Counted from the first letter of the stretch, positions 1 to 11,442 are shown. The stretch: DNA of 37,639 nt from Gonium pectorale (GCA_001584585.1 LSYV01000032.1:1107630-1145268); one strand, 5' to 3'. Program-made: numbers and translations. The notes: generated by a model not told the origin, from the sequence alone.

Positions 1-197
1 TCCTGGCGTACGAGGACGGCTTGCCGGCGGGACAACGCAAGGAGGCACAGCACGAGGCCTTGCGCGCAGAGCGCAACGAGCGGCGCGAGCAACAGTTAAC
101 ACCTACCCTACCCCAACCCAAACCCCAGCCGCAGCCCAAGAGGCCAGCGCCTGAAGCAGGAACAGAGCTGCGCCGTTCTAAACGGCTGCGCCGATGA
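1..197 (+). CDS. C-terminal end of an LTR-retrotransposon polyprotein (partial)
   Basis: An open frame enters from the left edge (first full codon at 3) and stops at TGA 195-197. The 64 visible residues are Lys/Arg/Glu-rich, then a Pro/Gln-rich stretch of PQPKPQPQPK type, then a basic end LRRSKRLRR. Basic, Pro-rich tails of this kind are common after the integrase domain of Ty3/gypsy-type Pol proteins. A polypurine tract and an LTR follow directly, which fits the 3' end of an element. No catalytic motif is in view, so Ty3/gypsy rather than Copia is inferred only from the tail and from the 5-bp target duplication of the related solo LTR. Confidence 0.6.
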   Translation, partial: LAYEDGLPAGQRKEAQHEALRAERNERREQQLTPTLPQPKPQPQPKRPAPEAGTELRRSKRLRR

Positions 198-234
198 GAT
201 TCCCAGAGGTGGTTAGCTCTCGGGACTTTCGCTT

Positions 235-248
235 CAGAGGGGGGGGAA
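235..248 (+). other. Polypurine tract of the LTR retrotransposon
   Basis: A purine-only run, AGAGGGGGGGGAA, ends immediately before the TG that opens the 3' LTR. In LTR elements this tract primes plus-strand DNA synthesis. It sits 37 bases after the pol stop codon. Confidence 0.7.
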
Positions 249-635
249 TGTACCGGGAACGGTTACGATGGGAACCGACCCACGGTCCCGAGTGTAACGA
301 TCCCGGGATCTGATCTCACAAGTGGTTCTAGGGAGGCTAGTTGGTATGTCACTAGCCGACCGAGCTCGAGGGAGCTTCTGGCGCTTTAGGAAGTACTGCG
401 GTACGACCCTGGGCACGGCGGAGCCCAGGCGCCTCTAAAAGTCCGTCGGGGTAGGGCAGGTGCCATCGCTGACATACTGCTGTCCGGGTTCGACACCCGG
501 CTACACCCATGCTTAGTGTTTTCCGCCTGATCTTCCACAGCATCCCGTCTACTCTCGTTCACGCTTTCCGCCTACGCACAGTCGGTAAGTTTCCCCTTCA
601 CTAGAATAGCCATTAGGGGGACTATCGCTGTTACA
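249..635 (+). repeat. 3' LTR of a Ty3/gypsy-like retrotransposon
   Basis: The 387-bp LTR begins TGTACCGGGAAC and ends GCTGTTACA, the TG...CA form of LTRs. Its limits come from comparison with the inverted solo copy at 9623-10032: homology begins and stops exactly at these bases. The next five bases, GTGGT (636-640), should be the right-hand target duplication; the partner lies off the left edge. The copy is about 23 bp shorter than the solo LTR, largely because it lacks a local duplication around the GAGCTCGAG box near 360-370. A 5-bp hairpin with a TTCGACA loop lies at 484-500. Confidence 0.85.
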
Positions 636-3370
636 GTGGTATATATATAGAAATAATATGTACAACAGTCAGGCACTGCGTCGGGGTACGGGCCTACCCA
701 GCAACGCTACCCTCCTGCATGCGGAGGGCCCCCTCCGCCACGCCCACTAGCCCGGCCGCTTCCAGCCGACAGTGCCATGGCGGGCCCCTCGCCTTCGTCA
801 TGGCCAGCGCCGCCCCGGCCTCGATTACGGCCGTGCACCCTGCCACGGCCGCCGCTACCACTAGGCCCAGCAACACCAGCACTCCCCCCAGCGCCATCAT
901 GCCCCGTCACCGTCGCTCAGCGCCAAGTCCACGCACCACGTCCGGGTCACCTGCGTAACACCATCTGGGTCTTACACACATGCTCCCTTTCCAAGTGTGC
1001 CTAATGCTGTATAGACTGACCTTCAGCCAGCCTGGGCTCGGGCGACTCGGGCTGCTTTCGCAACATCCTGGCAGCAAGCGGCCGCATGCCTGCCAGTGGC
1101 CTGTTGCTCTTGTAGTAATCGCTATCCGTATGCTGCTTAACCTTATGCCGCGGCAGCGACGTAGCAAGCCGCCTAGCGCAGCCAGCAGGACATGGCATCG
1201 TCTTCGTAGTTGGGTCGCGTATATCAGCCACTGCATCGTCACAGCCACCATCCTCGGTGCGTGGCCGCTTGCCAGCAGGCGGCCTTGACCCATCCATGCT
1301 GGGCGACTCAGTAGGCGAGCGACATGGTCGCCATCGAGGGGCTCAGAACACCGTGTCCTCAATAGTGGTATTGTATTACAATAGTATTTAATGAAAGCAA
1401 TCCATTGGTACGTACAATCGCCATTGAAAACGGAGCTCTAGGTGCAAAGTTTGGGGCATCGTGTCAAAAACCCTGGGGACCCGAGGACCGACGACCGACC
1501 CCTGCCGTACAGCACACTTTGCCATGCCATAACTTTGTCGTACATCCGTAACTTGTTGCTCTGAAAGAAGATTTGGAATGCTCTTGTTGTGTTTTATCAT
1601 ATTCGATCATGGGGTATTTTGCCGCAGACCTGCCCCCCCTGCCCCATCTGATACTTTTCTGCATCACTTGTTAGCACGCACTGCTGCTGGGGGGATTTTT
1701 TAGGTGCTGACTCAGGCACAGCCACGAGGCTAGACTAAAATGAGGTTTGAGGTTAAAAGCGCAGGGGAAAAGGAATCGTCCGGATTTCGGTGTTTTGGTA
1801 GGCACGGCGTGTCGCAGGGCCCCCTGAGCGTTGTGCTAGGCGGAAGCCGTTTGACAGGGCACTGCACGTGCCCACTTGCTTGGCTCCTTTATTTCCGGGT
1901 CCTGCGCCCATTCCGACTTTGCTTGTAATCTAAGCCAGCGATTTGCGCACCCACCCGCTCCAGTCTCTGGCGGTTCCTTGTCGTTTTTTTCCGTTCGTTT
2001 GTCGTTATTGGTTCCCGGAGTGTATATGCCGGGCGCGGGGGGTGTTGTATTGCGGGACGGAGCAGCCCGCTGAGGCGGGGCTCCACAGATTCCCGGCATT
2101 ATGCCCTCGCTCGCCGGCCAGAGGGGAAGGCGGTTGCATAGCCAATTGAGCGAGGGGGGTCGGCTGCCAAGCCCCATACTCACGTCCCTCGCATGGTGCA
2201 CTGGAAGATGGCGCACCATAGCGCGTCGTTATGAGCACGTAGCGGAACAACTCAAAAACGTTCGTCATGTGGACCTGAGGTACAAATATGCACGTGGGCA
2301 AAGCAAGCAGGGCCCATAATGGCATGTACCACGTGAATAGTGCCCGTCTGCCGGTCTCCTTCGCCATCAAATGTCTTGCACCAGCCTTGTTATCTTCCCT
2401 GAAAGGCGCTTGCTTGGTCATACCATCGAAGGCATGCGAACTGCAGGACAGTGCAGTTCATGTGGCCGCGCTATCTGGGGCCACACACGGAGAGGGTGCC
2501 CTTCCATCCGGGGCTCCGACTCTGGTGGAGACATCCTGGGTGGGCGCCCCCCCCTCATTAGTCGGGACGCTCAGCAGTGCTGCTATGACCTACATTATCA
2601 CGCTGCTATCCGCATTCTTCTTCCTCAGACGTACGGCAATCAAGTGGAACGAGGGCGATTCTCCGCATCCGGCACCCCCGACTGAGGGGTCATAAGTCGC
2701 TAGCAGCCCACCGTATGTGGGCACCATCTCTCACTGCGGTGAGGGGCGGTGTATAGGAACCTGGCAATACATGAGTCCTCACCACAGCCCTTCACATACA
2801 CACCTCGGTGTATGACTGGGCGTATTATTATTCCTTCTCTGCTGCCAGGTGTTCGTTCGATCACTGAACGAATGGACTGGGAAAGACGCCCTCCGGGTGG
2901 AATCTTTCGGGAAGCCATATCAAGGTCCTTCGTTCACATCCACCAAAAGGAAAGGGGGTCGTAGGCGTTCGTCCAAAACCGCAAAAATCAAAGCCAATCA
3001 AAAATTGGACGAATATATGAGAGCTGTCCTGTACCTTGTACCCTCCATTTCCTTATGGCCCGGTTCGTTCCTGGCATAGCACCCTCCGTAATGCGTCCAT
3101 CCTGGGGTGGTATTGCCCTTCATGCCTCTGATACCGTTTCATTTTCGCCCATGTAAGATGGCATACATAACGACAGATAGTGTGTGTCATTTTTACCCGT
3201 AACTCCTTCGATTCCTACTGACAGCTAAGTTCGGTTGGTCAGCATACATACAGTGTCATTGCATGCTGCATACATACCCGTTCCCACGTATCCTGATTCA
3301 TCATGGCTTTCACAACAGAACTTATCGCATGGCCGCTTGCGTACTTGCACTGGCTCATATGCAGGAGAGG
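636..3370. other. No confident gene; probable repeat-rich flank
   Basis: I see no open frame with a recognisable protein family here. A minus-strand frame (1297-1001) has a CPAGC...H....H arrangement that might be a degenerate zinc-finger-like motif, but it is short and unsupported. A repeat shared with 10184-10290 lies at 2733-2830. The missing 5' exons of gene A could lie in the right part of this stretch. Confidence 0.5.
2733..2830 (+). repeat. Dispersed repeat with short ATT-rich tail, copy 1
   Basis: This segment shares ordered blocks with 10184-10290: CACTGCGGTG, GGGCGGTGTA, an ACAC.CCTCGGTG block, a GAC.GGGCG block, and a terminal TTATTATT run. Both copies lie on the plus strand. The tail and short length fit the 3' end of a non-LTR element or a SINE, but neither copy has a defined left end, so the class is open. 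Confidence 0.5.
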
Positions 3371-3373
3371 TAT

Positions 3374-3424
3374 TGCAGACATATTTCGCCGTTGTCAACG
3401 CCCCTACCTCAACCTGCGACGTAA
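3374..3424 (+). other. Possible upstream exon of gene A
   Basis: After an acceptor ATGCAG a frame reads EVLQTYFAVVNAPTSTCD and then meets a GTAAAC donor. The composition resembles a secreted-protein N-terminal piece and the phase could be joined to gene A, but the paralogous region of gene B is outside the window. Treat this as a candidate only. Confidence 0.25.
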
Positions 3425-3662
3425 ACCCCCGTGCGTGCAGTTGCATCTTCCATAAGCAGCTAGCTCAGCTAGCTGTAGATAGCTTTAATTGCAGTTGATA
3501 GGCCCAACATGCTCTCCAAAAGTGCTCCATGCTCACCCAATCCATGTATCTATCTATTGGCGAAACGTGGCTTATTGGGGACCTTGGTCTTTAGTATGCG
3601 TAAGCTGACCAAAACAAATTGACCAAAGCAAGTTATACGCACCATTGTCCATATACATGCAG

Positions 3663-6600
3663 ATTTACGCCAACAAGACAATTGAGATCAAGGCTATAGC
3701 CTTCCTGGTTGACCTTTCTAACTGCAATACGAAGAATAGCAGGGGATGGACGCCCAGCGTTGGACCTGAGGTGCGCGTACTAACAAAGCATAACACCGTT
3801 ATCCTGGCGATTTGGCAATTGTCTGGGAGGGGAGATACCACCGTACGTCCAGGCTGCCAGTGTTTTACGGCTGCTGCTGATTGTCTTCTGCGCGTGTCAC
3901 AGTTGTCTTGCTTGGGTGCATGATACGGTTGTGGCGCATTGTGGGACAGTAATGTATGTGTAGCACACGCGTTGTGTTGGGTTGGGCCTTGAAATAAGAC
4001 CGATGATGATCCGTTTGGATGCATGGAAGGTCTCCCCATCTAGCCACACATCCCGCGCAACGAATGATGTGCACATGCAGATAGACGAATGTTTTACCGT
4101 TGCGCTGCTTTGCCACAGATTTTCATGTCCTTGCTCATGGTTGACCCCCTCGGACGCAGGACGTGCGCAATTTGTTGTTTCCTGGCAGCAAGTCAGTTGT
4201 CAGAAATATGCAGGTGCGGTACTTTCAATTACAGTCTTACCTACCCACACACTTGTTTTGTGTGACAGGCGGTGGATGACTACTGCTGTTGCTACATACT
4301 GCACGTGCTTGACATCTAGTCGTTTCCTTACGTGCTACTCCGTGCTCGTGCTCGTGCTCGTGCTCGTTTTCCGTGCTCCGTGCTCCGTGCTCGCTCCGTG
4401 CTCTGTGCTGCTCCGTGCTCCGTGCTCATGCTACTCCACTACCGAACATACACGCACGGCCAGCCAGACGTTTGGCACGTTTGGATCCGCTTTGCCAATG
4501 CTTTCATTCTTTCTTGGGTCCACTGCGTGAAGTGGATGGATGGGGAGCTTGGCTTATCACATGTTCTCAAATGTTATCTTTCTAACTGGATGAACTTGTT
4601 AGGGTTCCCTTCGGGGGGGTGGGGTATCTCGCTCTAATTCTAGAGCCTTCAGCTCCATCCACCCATCCAGACATCAACATCTCAACATCTCAAAATGTTT
4701 TCCATCCATTTGCGCATTTCCACACCCGCTTACCCGCTCACTCGGTGGGCACACTGCAGATGTTCTATCGTGCTTGCTCCTACAACCGTACGAGCTTTGA
4801 GGACAGAAATGGGCTTGTTCTTGGCCCAATCAAGCTAAATTGCTCGGGAGTAATCGACGGAATTATGGCCTACGACTTTGCGAAAAACTGCACGGCTAGG
4901 GAGCAAGGCGCCTGGCAGCGCCTGTTGGAAAGGCATCTTGAACAAGTAAATGGGTTCACGCGATAAGGATGTTTTTGGACAACGAAGTAGTTCCCTGACA
5001 GCAGCCACGCGCGCTTGCATATGTCACTGTATTTGCATTGTATCTTGGGATCAATCAGCCCCTGGCTGGTCGATGTACCTGATCTCGCGCTTGCAATGGT
5101 GCTTAGCAGAGTCGGTCGAGTAATGCCCCACTGGATGACCTGCTGAAGTCCGCCGAGCAGAACAAGAATCTTCGACGGCGCAACATTTACATTCTGCCGC
5201 CTAACGTGGTGTGCCCCTGGGAGGGCTACGCAGACGTTAGCTGCGTATCTCCCATGTGCAGCACGTGAGTGAGGGTATTGATTGTGCTGAGTTGGAGAGC
5301 AGGCACTTATAGTCCGGGAGAGGAACAAGAGGTCGCATGCTCTTGGCGTGCCTCCTTCAATACTAGAAGTGACAAACTAGACAAAAACAGCAACTACGGT
5401 GCTTAGGGCTCTCGGGGAATCGAAAGGGCCCCCTTGGTTAAGCGGAAGTATATAATTCTTAATGACCCCATCCACTCCTGACAGTACACCGGAGTTTCCG
5501 TAGATGCTGATAATTAATTGAATGAAGAGCCGGAATCGGACTTAAATGCTGTTACTTAATGTTCCCCGTAAGCAAGGCGCCCCCCTATATGCGCAGATTC
5601 TTGACCACAAGGAACGGCCTGTCAAGCTCCGTTCCCCTGGTGCACGAGCAAATGCACAACTACGGACTGGAGCACGCCGGGTACGTGAATGAATACGGCG
5701 AATCTTGCCGGCGCCCATTATGCTATGTTATGTTGCACCCAACCCGTCGTCCTTTTTTCCTGTTGGGCTTGTGTAGCTGTCTGCTTCAATTCGCCTGCCT
5801 GGCTCATACATGAATGAAGTATTTCCTTGTGTTGCTAGCCGGGGCACGGCCTTCACATAGGATGATGAATATAGCACACTGGCGCAGCAGCCGCGCTGTG
5901 CCCGACGCGTTGACTCTATCTCTGCCCTGTGCCTGTTTGCCTTGCCCCATTTTCCAGAACACTGACACAAAAGAATAGCCTAGTCGTTCAATGTCTAGTC
6001 GTGTGTATGTGCTGAATTCTCTACGTTGCTGTTCCCCTTAGATGGCCTTACCCTTGCTGGTTTGTGCCTGCATACGCACCCGTCTACAGGGTTCTCAAGA
6101 TTGTCAAGTGAGTTGCTTGCACGCACCAGATAGACCTTATAACCCTCGTACATGGGGTGACGGAATATGGCAATTGCGGCATGAACGGTAGAAAATTGGT
6201 AGACAAGCTTGCATTCGTTACTGTGCCTAGTAGTTCCTTCTCCTATGTAATCCCTTACCCGGGCTGATCTCGTGTGCCCACACCTTCTGCTGTCACAACT
6301 ATTGTTGATTGCTGCGTCCGAAGCAAAAATCGAACGGTGGAAGAAAGCGGTGACCCTACTGACGTCATGGGCCAGCCCGGAACTGGAGAAGGCATAATGT
6401 GTCACAACGCGCCAAACATGTGAGGATTGTCATGGCAGCACACAAGTGACAGTGTGTTGACGGATGGCCTGCGATAGAATTGCAACGATTGCTCGCACGC
6501 ACTATCAGTATAGTTGGGTCGTATAAAACGCAGTGAAGACTGCACATCTTGTCTATCTAGCTTCCTTGTTTAGATAGCCATACTGTGTTTGTGTTACATG

Positions 6601-7920
6601 TCTGAGAGCCTGACGACGCTGGCGACAGGTACCGTATTGGCTGGGCTCAGCCTTCCGAAGCGTTCAACCTTACCGCCCAGAGCTTTCAACAGACCAATAA
6701 GCAAAAACAGAAAATGAATGTGCTGAACTTCACCCTCCCGGCGCTGAAACTCGGCCCCAACAACATGGTGAGCCTGCTCTTGTCATGCCGTATCTGCAGT
6801 CATTATCGATATGCTGCAGTGCCGGATTTTTCCAACTGTCCCAAGCAACTGGATATATATATAGTTGTGCAGTAGCACGGCCCTCTCGATGTACATAGGG
6901 ATTGCATGTGCTTGAGAATGGAATCTACGGGCTCAGATGCACGTATGTATGCGTGGCGTGGTGCACAAGCTCGCGATTGAAAAAAGCAGCATTATGAATT
7001 TGCTGTCACGATGTTTGATCGACTGCCACAGATAATGTGGATGTAGTGCCTGCTACGCTCGTGCTTCACTGTATGTATGGAAGGGGAGGAGGGCGGGGTA
7101 GATACTACCCAAGCACGCGTACATGCCCGCATTTCGTTCCGCTCTCCCCTCAACAGATTGTGGTCGATTTGGGCAAGGAGAATAACAACAGGGCTACACC
7201 ACGCGTTGAGGCGGCAGACGTATACTTCATCAGCTATCGCGTCAACTCGTCCCGTGCTAATGAGTTTGACGGCGGGCTGCCGGCTGACCTCAGTCATAAG
7301 GTCTACATACATATATATAACGGTAGATACACATGCAAGGCCCGATCATGTAGTCAATGGCAATCCAGCCATGTGCGACAGGCAGGCATGCAGAAGAAAC
7401 GTCCTAGCCGGCAATCCAGCTGTGTATATGCTACCGGCTCCCCATACATATAGTGTGTTGGGATACATCGGCGGTAGGATACTCTTGCTTGACGGTATTA
7501 CTCCATCCGTCCTGCAGTATTTGCGCGCATGCAGATCCAAGCGCAAGTAAAGCATCCAATGCAGGTCGGTATCTATCATGGACAACCGGGCGCGTTTGTC
7601 TATCTTGTTTCCCTGCAGGCATTCAAGATGAACGGACGAATGTGGGCCGAAAGCCAGTCCTCGTCGCAAGTGGTAAGGCGGGAATGCTAGAATGGACCAG
7701 CGACTTTTTAAAAACCAGCAACCAGCTGGCCGTCGGGGGTGCGCTCCGCGTGACCTTCTGGGCAGGCAACAACACATACGCGTCTCTTTCTCTCTGCCGT
7801 ATGACGGCCACTTCTGAGACGAAACTCTGCAACAACAATTTGGATGATGACTGTGACGGTTTAATGGACAAGGACGACCCAGACTGCCAGAAAGCACCGC
7901 CTCCGGCTGCTGGAAGCTGA
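3663..7920 (+). CDS. Gene A: gametolysin/VMP-like metalloprotease (peptidase M11), 5' end not identified
   Basis: Eight exons join in phase: 3663-3770, 4760-4945, 5110-5264, 5597-5680, 6324-6419, 6629-6767, 7157-7322 and 7619-7920, giving 411 residues and a TGA stop. Every acceptor ends AG and every donor is GT. Landmarks in order are KTIEIKAIAFLVDLS (residues 5-19), CSYNRTSFED (about 42-51), NIYILPPN, the zinc site HEQMHNYGLEH (about 166-176, HEXXHXXGXXH form), a Met-turn GDPTDVMG, CHNAPNMYRIGWAQP, FDGGLPADL, and a C-terminal DDDCDGLMDKDDPDC box resembling MopE-type metal-binding repeats. M11 enzymes of this clade act on Hyp-rich wall glycoproteins. The start codon, signal peptide and much of any propeptide are missing from the model. 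No TGTAA polyadenylation signal is seen in the first 300 bases after the stop. Confidence 0.85.
4335..4432 (+). repeat. GTGCTC-type minisatellite in gene A intron 1
   Basis: Repeats of CGTGCT(C) in 6- to 8-base units, beginning with four GTGCTC copies and passing into CCGTGCT variants, lie in the 989-base intron between exons 1 and 2 of gene A. It keeps two frames open by chance; I see no coding role. Confidence 0.75.
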
Positions 7921-8806
7921 GGCGCCTTCATCATGTGCGTGCGTGGATAATTGGTCCACGAGTTCGCGCCACGATTGGATAGGTAGCTGGCTCGGCGAGG
8001 CTGTGGCAAGGAACGTCGGCGTCATTGACGAATGTGTGCGCGCTAGCTAATCATCATCTGGAGGAAGTGAGCGTTGAGTCGCCATGGCGGCTTTGCTACG
8101 GCGGGTGGATGGCCATCTTGGGCCTACTTTAATTTGGCCAGAGCTCGCTCCGTGTTGCTGTTCCAACCACTAACATAATTGTGAGCTCATCATGATGCTA
8201 CCTTGCCCCTGTATACGTATCTTGATGCTTACGTTGCTGAGTACGCTATAACGTGCCAAAGCTGGCGGGTGCAGCGGCGGGTGGCGTAGCTATGGACGTC
8301 AGGAGTTAGTGCGCCCTTTGTGAGGGAGGGTTGTGGCGTGCCATTATGTCGGCGAGTCGATAACGTCTGGGCATATATGTTCGACCGGTCAATAATAGTG
8401 TATGACGCAGCGCAATAGTGTTTGGCGAAAGCGTATGCGAGGCAATCTTGAACAGTGCGTTCAGCTTGCTTCAGGTGGCAACGGTATGACTTGGACATGT
8501 TTGAGTAAGGAACTGATATAGCGACTATAAGAAGGACAGACACAATGCATTTCGCCCTAAAGCGTTACGAGAAGAACGGTTTGTTGGTTCGTTGGATACC
8601 CGAGCCGGCGCCGATGCGACGGCGAGGCAATAAATCCTTTGCAATAAGATAAAAATTGTCGGCAATGAATCTCGTGGTTTGATGTTGGTTTGCAAGACCG
8701 GTTCCAAGTTGGATTGATTGTATCTGTCCGTGGCCTCGGTGGCCTTTGATAGCGTAAACTGGGGGTAACCCTCCAGGGAGGCTGCGTAAACCCTCTCGTA
8801 ATCCGT

Positions 8807-8863
8807 CATGTTTTGAGTCCAGGGAGGATGGAGAGCACGTGTCACGTTTTGAGTCCAGGGAGG
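8807..8863 (+). repeat. Two-copy direct repeat, about 35-bp spacing
   Basis: The motif CA(T/C)GTTTTGAGTCCAGGGAGG occurs at 8807-8828 and 8842-8863. A partial CTCCAGGGAGG copy precedes them near 8771. No function is apparent. Confidence 0.7.
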
Positions 8864-9617
8864 CCGCTTTCCCCCTGGTATACAAGGTGTGCCTTTTCAG
8901 TCGTGAGCAACCAGTACCACCTGTTACGTGGTTCAACCAGATACTCGCTGAGCAGTCTAAAGCCTGACGGGCTGAAGCAAACATAAGCCTCATCAAGCGC
9001 TGGTTTTCTTCTGCCTGTAACCTTCGAGGCACTACTTTGGGTCTCTCTCCTTGGGTTGGGACTTAACGCACGTAGCACGCACAAAGGCAACGGACCAGTG
9101 CACGGTGCTCTCCCTCCCCCTGTCCGAGATCCCCTCGCCGCCCTCGGCTCAAGATCCCGAGCATCGGCCCAAGTCTCTTCATTGGGAAGGCTAGGCGTTA
9201 GGTGGAACCGGCTGCGGTTGCTTGTTAAGTGGAAAACGTGCGTGGATTCGGATTCAGGAGGACCCGTGGGTGGGTCAGCCACATTTCAGGCGACCCGTTA
9301 TACAATTCTGCTTCCGCTGTCGCATCTCGATACAAATACCCAGGTGGACCTACGTGCTGCGAAGGGTGCTTTACTGCTTCACATAACAAAACGGTTGACA
9401 GTTGGTACGACACCTGGTCTAACCACACAAACGGACTACACCACTAGGGTCCCCGTCATCATACGGCAGCCCTAGGACGAAAGGAAGAGCAGTCGATCCT
9501 CCTCAGCCGGCAAGCGAAAAATTTGTCTGGATATAGGTGGTGCGCTGCCGCGTTAGCATTCCGTCCACAGGGTGTCAACGTGCGCGGCCTGTCTGCTCTG
9601 TGGAGTCAGTGCGGCCT

Positions 9618-9622
9618 AGGTC
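9618..9622. repeat. Left target-site duplication of the solo LTR (AGGTC)
   Basis: AGGTC directly precedes the LTR and is repeated exactly at 10033-10037, the 5-bp duplication made on integration. Confidence 0.85.
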
Positions 9623-10032
9623 TGTAACAGCGGTAGTCTCCCTAATGTCTATCCTAGTGTGAGGGCGACTTACCGACTGTGCATATGCAGGCGGAAGACG
9701 GAAGCGAGAGTAGTGAGGGCGGGGAGGGTAACTTAGAACCCGACCAAAGACACTGAGCATGGAGTGTCGAACTCGGACCGCAGTATATATGTCAGCGATG
9801 GCACCTGCCCTACCCCGAAGGACTTGAGGCGTCTGGGCTCCACCGTGCCCAGGGTCGTACCGCAGTACTTCCTAAAGCGCCAGAAGCTCCCTCGAGCTAT
9901 GGGAGCTCGAGCTCGGTCGGCTAGTAACAAACCTTCCTCGAACCACCTGTGAGATCAGATCCTAGTATTGTTACACTCGGGGCCGTGGGTCGATTCATTT
10001 GCTGCCGACCGCACGTAACCGTCCCCGGTACA
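9623..10032 (-). repeat. Solo LTR of the same retrotransposon family
   Basis: The reverse complement aligns end to end with the LTR at 249-635: it begins TGTACCGGGGACGG and ends GCTGTTACA. At 410 bp it carries an extra GAGCTCGAG-containing duplication around 9893-9916. It is flanked on both sides by AGGTC and has no internal element sequence. It therefore arose by LTR-LTR recombination of a full insertion. Many substitutions relative to the left-edge copy show the two are not recent duplicates of each other. Confidence 0.9.
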
Positions 10033-10037
10033 AGGTC
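10033..10037. repeat. Right target-site duplication of the solo LTR (AGGTC)
   Basis: Exact partner of 9618-9622. Confidence 0.85.
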
Positions 10038-10183
10038 ACTGGCCAACATCGCATCAGAGTGTGAGGGGGCCGGGTATAATAGATGCACGTTAGCATGTCA
10101 GTGTGCACCACGGAGGTAGATAGACAGTCGGGAATCCCAACGGGAAGTGGGGGGCCGGGGATAGGGACTTAAGGTGGGCCTTT

Positions 10184-10290
10184 GACACTGCGGTGGCGGG
10201 CGGTGTACAGGACTCTGACACCAGAGCTTGCCCCCTTAACACACGCCTCGGTGCACGACCGGGCGCGACATCATTATTATTATTAGGGCG
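10184..10290 (+). repeat. Dispersed repeat with ATT tail, copy 2
   Basis: Homologous to 2733-2830 through the same ordered blocks, ending in TCATTATTATTATTA. It stands between the solo LTR and the LINE fragment. The block GGCGGGCGGTGTACAG superficially resembles the conserved end of 18S rRNA, but nothing else around it does. Confidence 0.5.
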
Positions 10291-10416
10291 GCGTCGTCGG
10301 CCTCTTGGCCCCGGCGGTAGGCGGTAGGAGTAGGAAGGACATACACTTCTGTCAGGCATTCTGCCTACCCCGACGACAGAGCTCGTTGCTTCTTAGTGCC
10401 ACTTTACATGTGGTGA

Positions 10417-11442
10417 CCCCACCCGCCCACCTCGTTATTTGCATGCCCGCATGATTGCTGGTGGCTGTGGGTTGTGTGCATGGGCGCCGCCGCGTGCCAG
10501 ACCGATTGTTGTGCCTGGCTGGCCATCCCATATGCACCCCCAAGCGCATCTTACAAACACCTAGGGGTGCACATCACACCATCACTAGACTGGGGGGACC
10601 AAGTCGCCTACCTCCGGGCGGAAATACGACGGCGTGGGAAGAAAATCTCGGAGTCCCTCGCCTCACCCGACCAGAAGCTAAACATGATACGCACACTACT
10701 CCACCCGTTCGTGGCATACAGCCTCTCCACGATGGCCTACACCCCCCACGACATAGCGGGACTGGACGCCCTGATAGCAGGCGTCGCAAAACGCAGCTAC
10801 GGCCTTAAGGCTGGGTTTCCCACCCGGGTAGTTATAGCTTCAACCGAGCGCATGAGCTTGGGCCTCGGATCAGTACGTACCCTGTATGTGGCGAAAGCAG
10901 CGAAGGCGCTTGTCCTGTCCCTCAACGATGGGGGACGCCTTGGCGTAGTAACCCGTGCCCTCCTCCACCTTCAGAGCCACTACGCAGGAGACAGCGCAGT
11001 GCACAGAGGAGGAAGGGACTGTCGGTTCTACACTACCCTCAAGCAGCTTGCACTGCTCAGGGAAGCAGGCGTGCAACTCACTGACCATGGCGAAGTGTAC
11101 CAACCTCAAAGCAGCTCGCTACATCAACTGCTCAAAGCAGTAGACACGACGGCCTTACCTGACAAGCCGACTCTACCGTTCAGGTACATACAGCCCCTCC
11201 TGGAGCTTGGATGTGACCTGCGTATCCTGAGGGACCGAAACACGGGGCAACACCGGGGCACAACTCAACTTGAACGCCTCTTTGGGAGTAAAGTGAAACG
11301 TAGACACAAACTAGCCTTAAATCGCTTCAGCCTAGCCCTTCAGCCCGACCCAAACACCAGGGCATCAGCAAAACGGCACAATGCAACCTCTCCTCTGCCC
11401 CCCGAATACCGCACACTGCCCGACGACTCTGGCCTCACCGGC
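10417..11442 (+). mobile_element. LINE (non-LTR retrotransposon) reverse-transcriptase C-terminal fragment
   Basis: An open frame runs from just after a TGA (10414-10416) into the N gap. It contains YKHLGVHITPSLDW (about 10553-10594), the motif following the polymerase active site in non-LTR reverse transcriptases, then Arg/Lys-rich helices, MIRTLLHPFVAYSLSTMAY and ALIAGVAKRSYGL, the usual thumb and connection layout of L1/I-type elements. The upstream polymerase motifs, including the YXDD box, are absent, so this is a 5'-truncated or broken copy. No endonuclease, RNase H or 3' tail is visible; the 3' part is lost in the gap. Confidence 0.75.

Larger units (their letters stand above)
7921..9622. 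other. No gene recognised between gene A and the solo LTR
   Basis: Open frames here (for example 9056-9475 plus and 9282-8842 minus) match nothing I recognise and lack supported exon boundaries. A short tandem repeat lies at 8807-8863. Confidence 0.5.

Noticed and set aside
8842..9475. Protein-coding gene in overlapping frames on both strands
   Set aside because: No domain, no splice structure and no agreement between strands as to a coding frame.
10190..10215. Possible 18S rRNA fragment (GGGCGGTGTACAG)
   Set aside because: The match is a short block only; flanking sequence has no rRNA similarity, and the same block recurs in a dispersed repeat at 2733.
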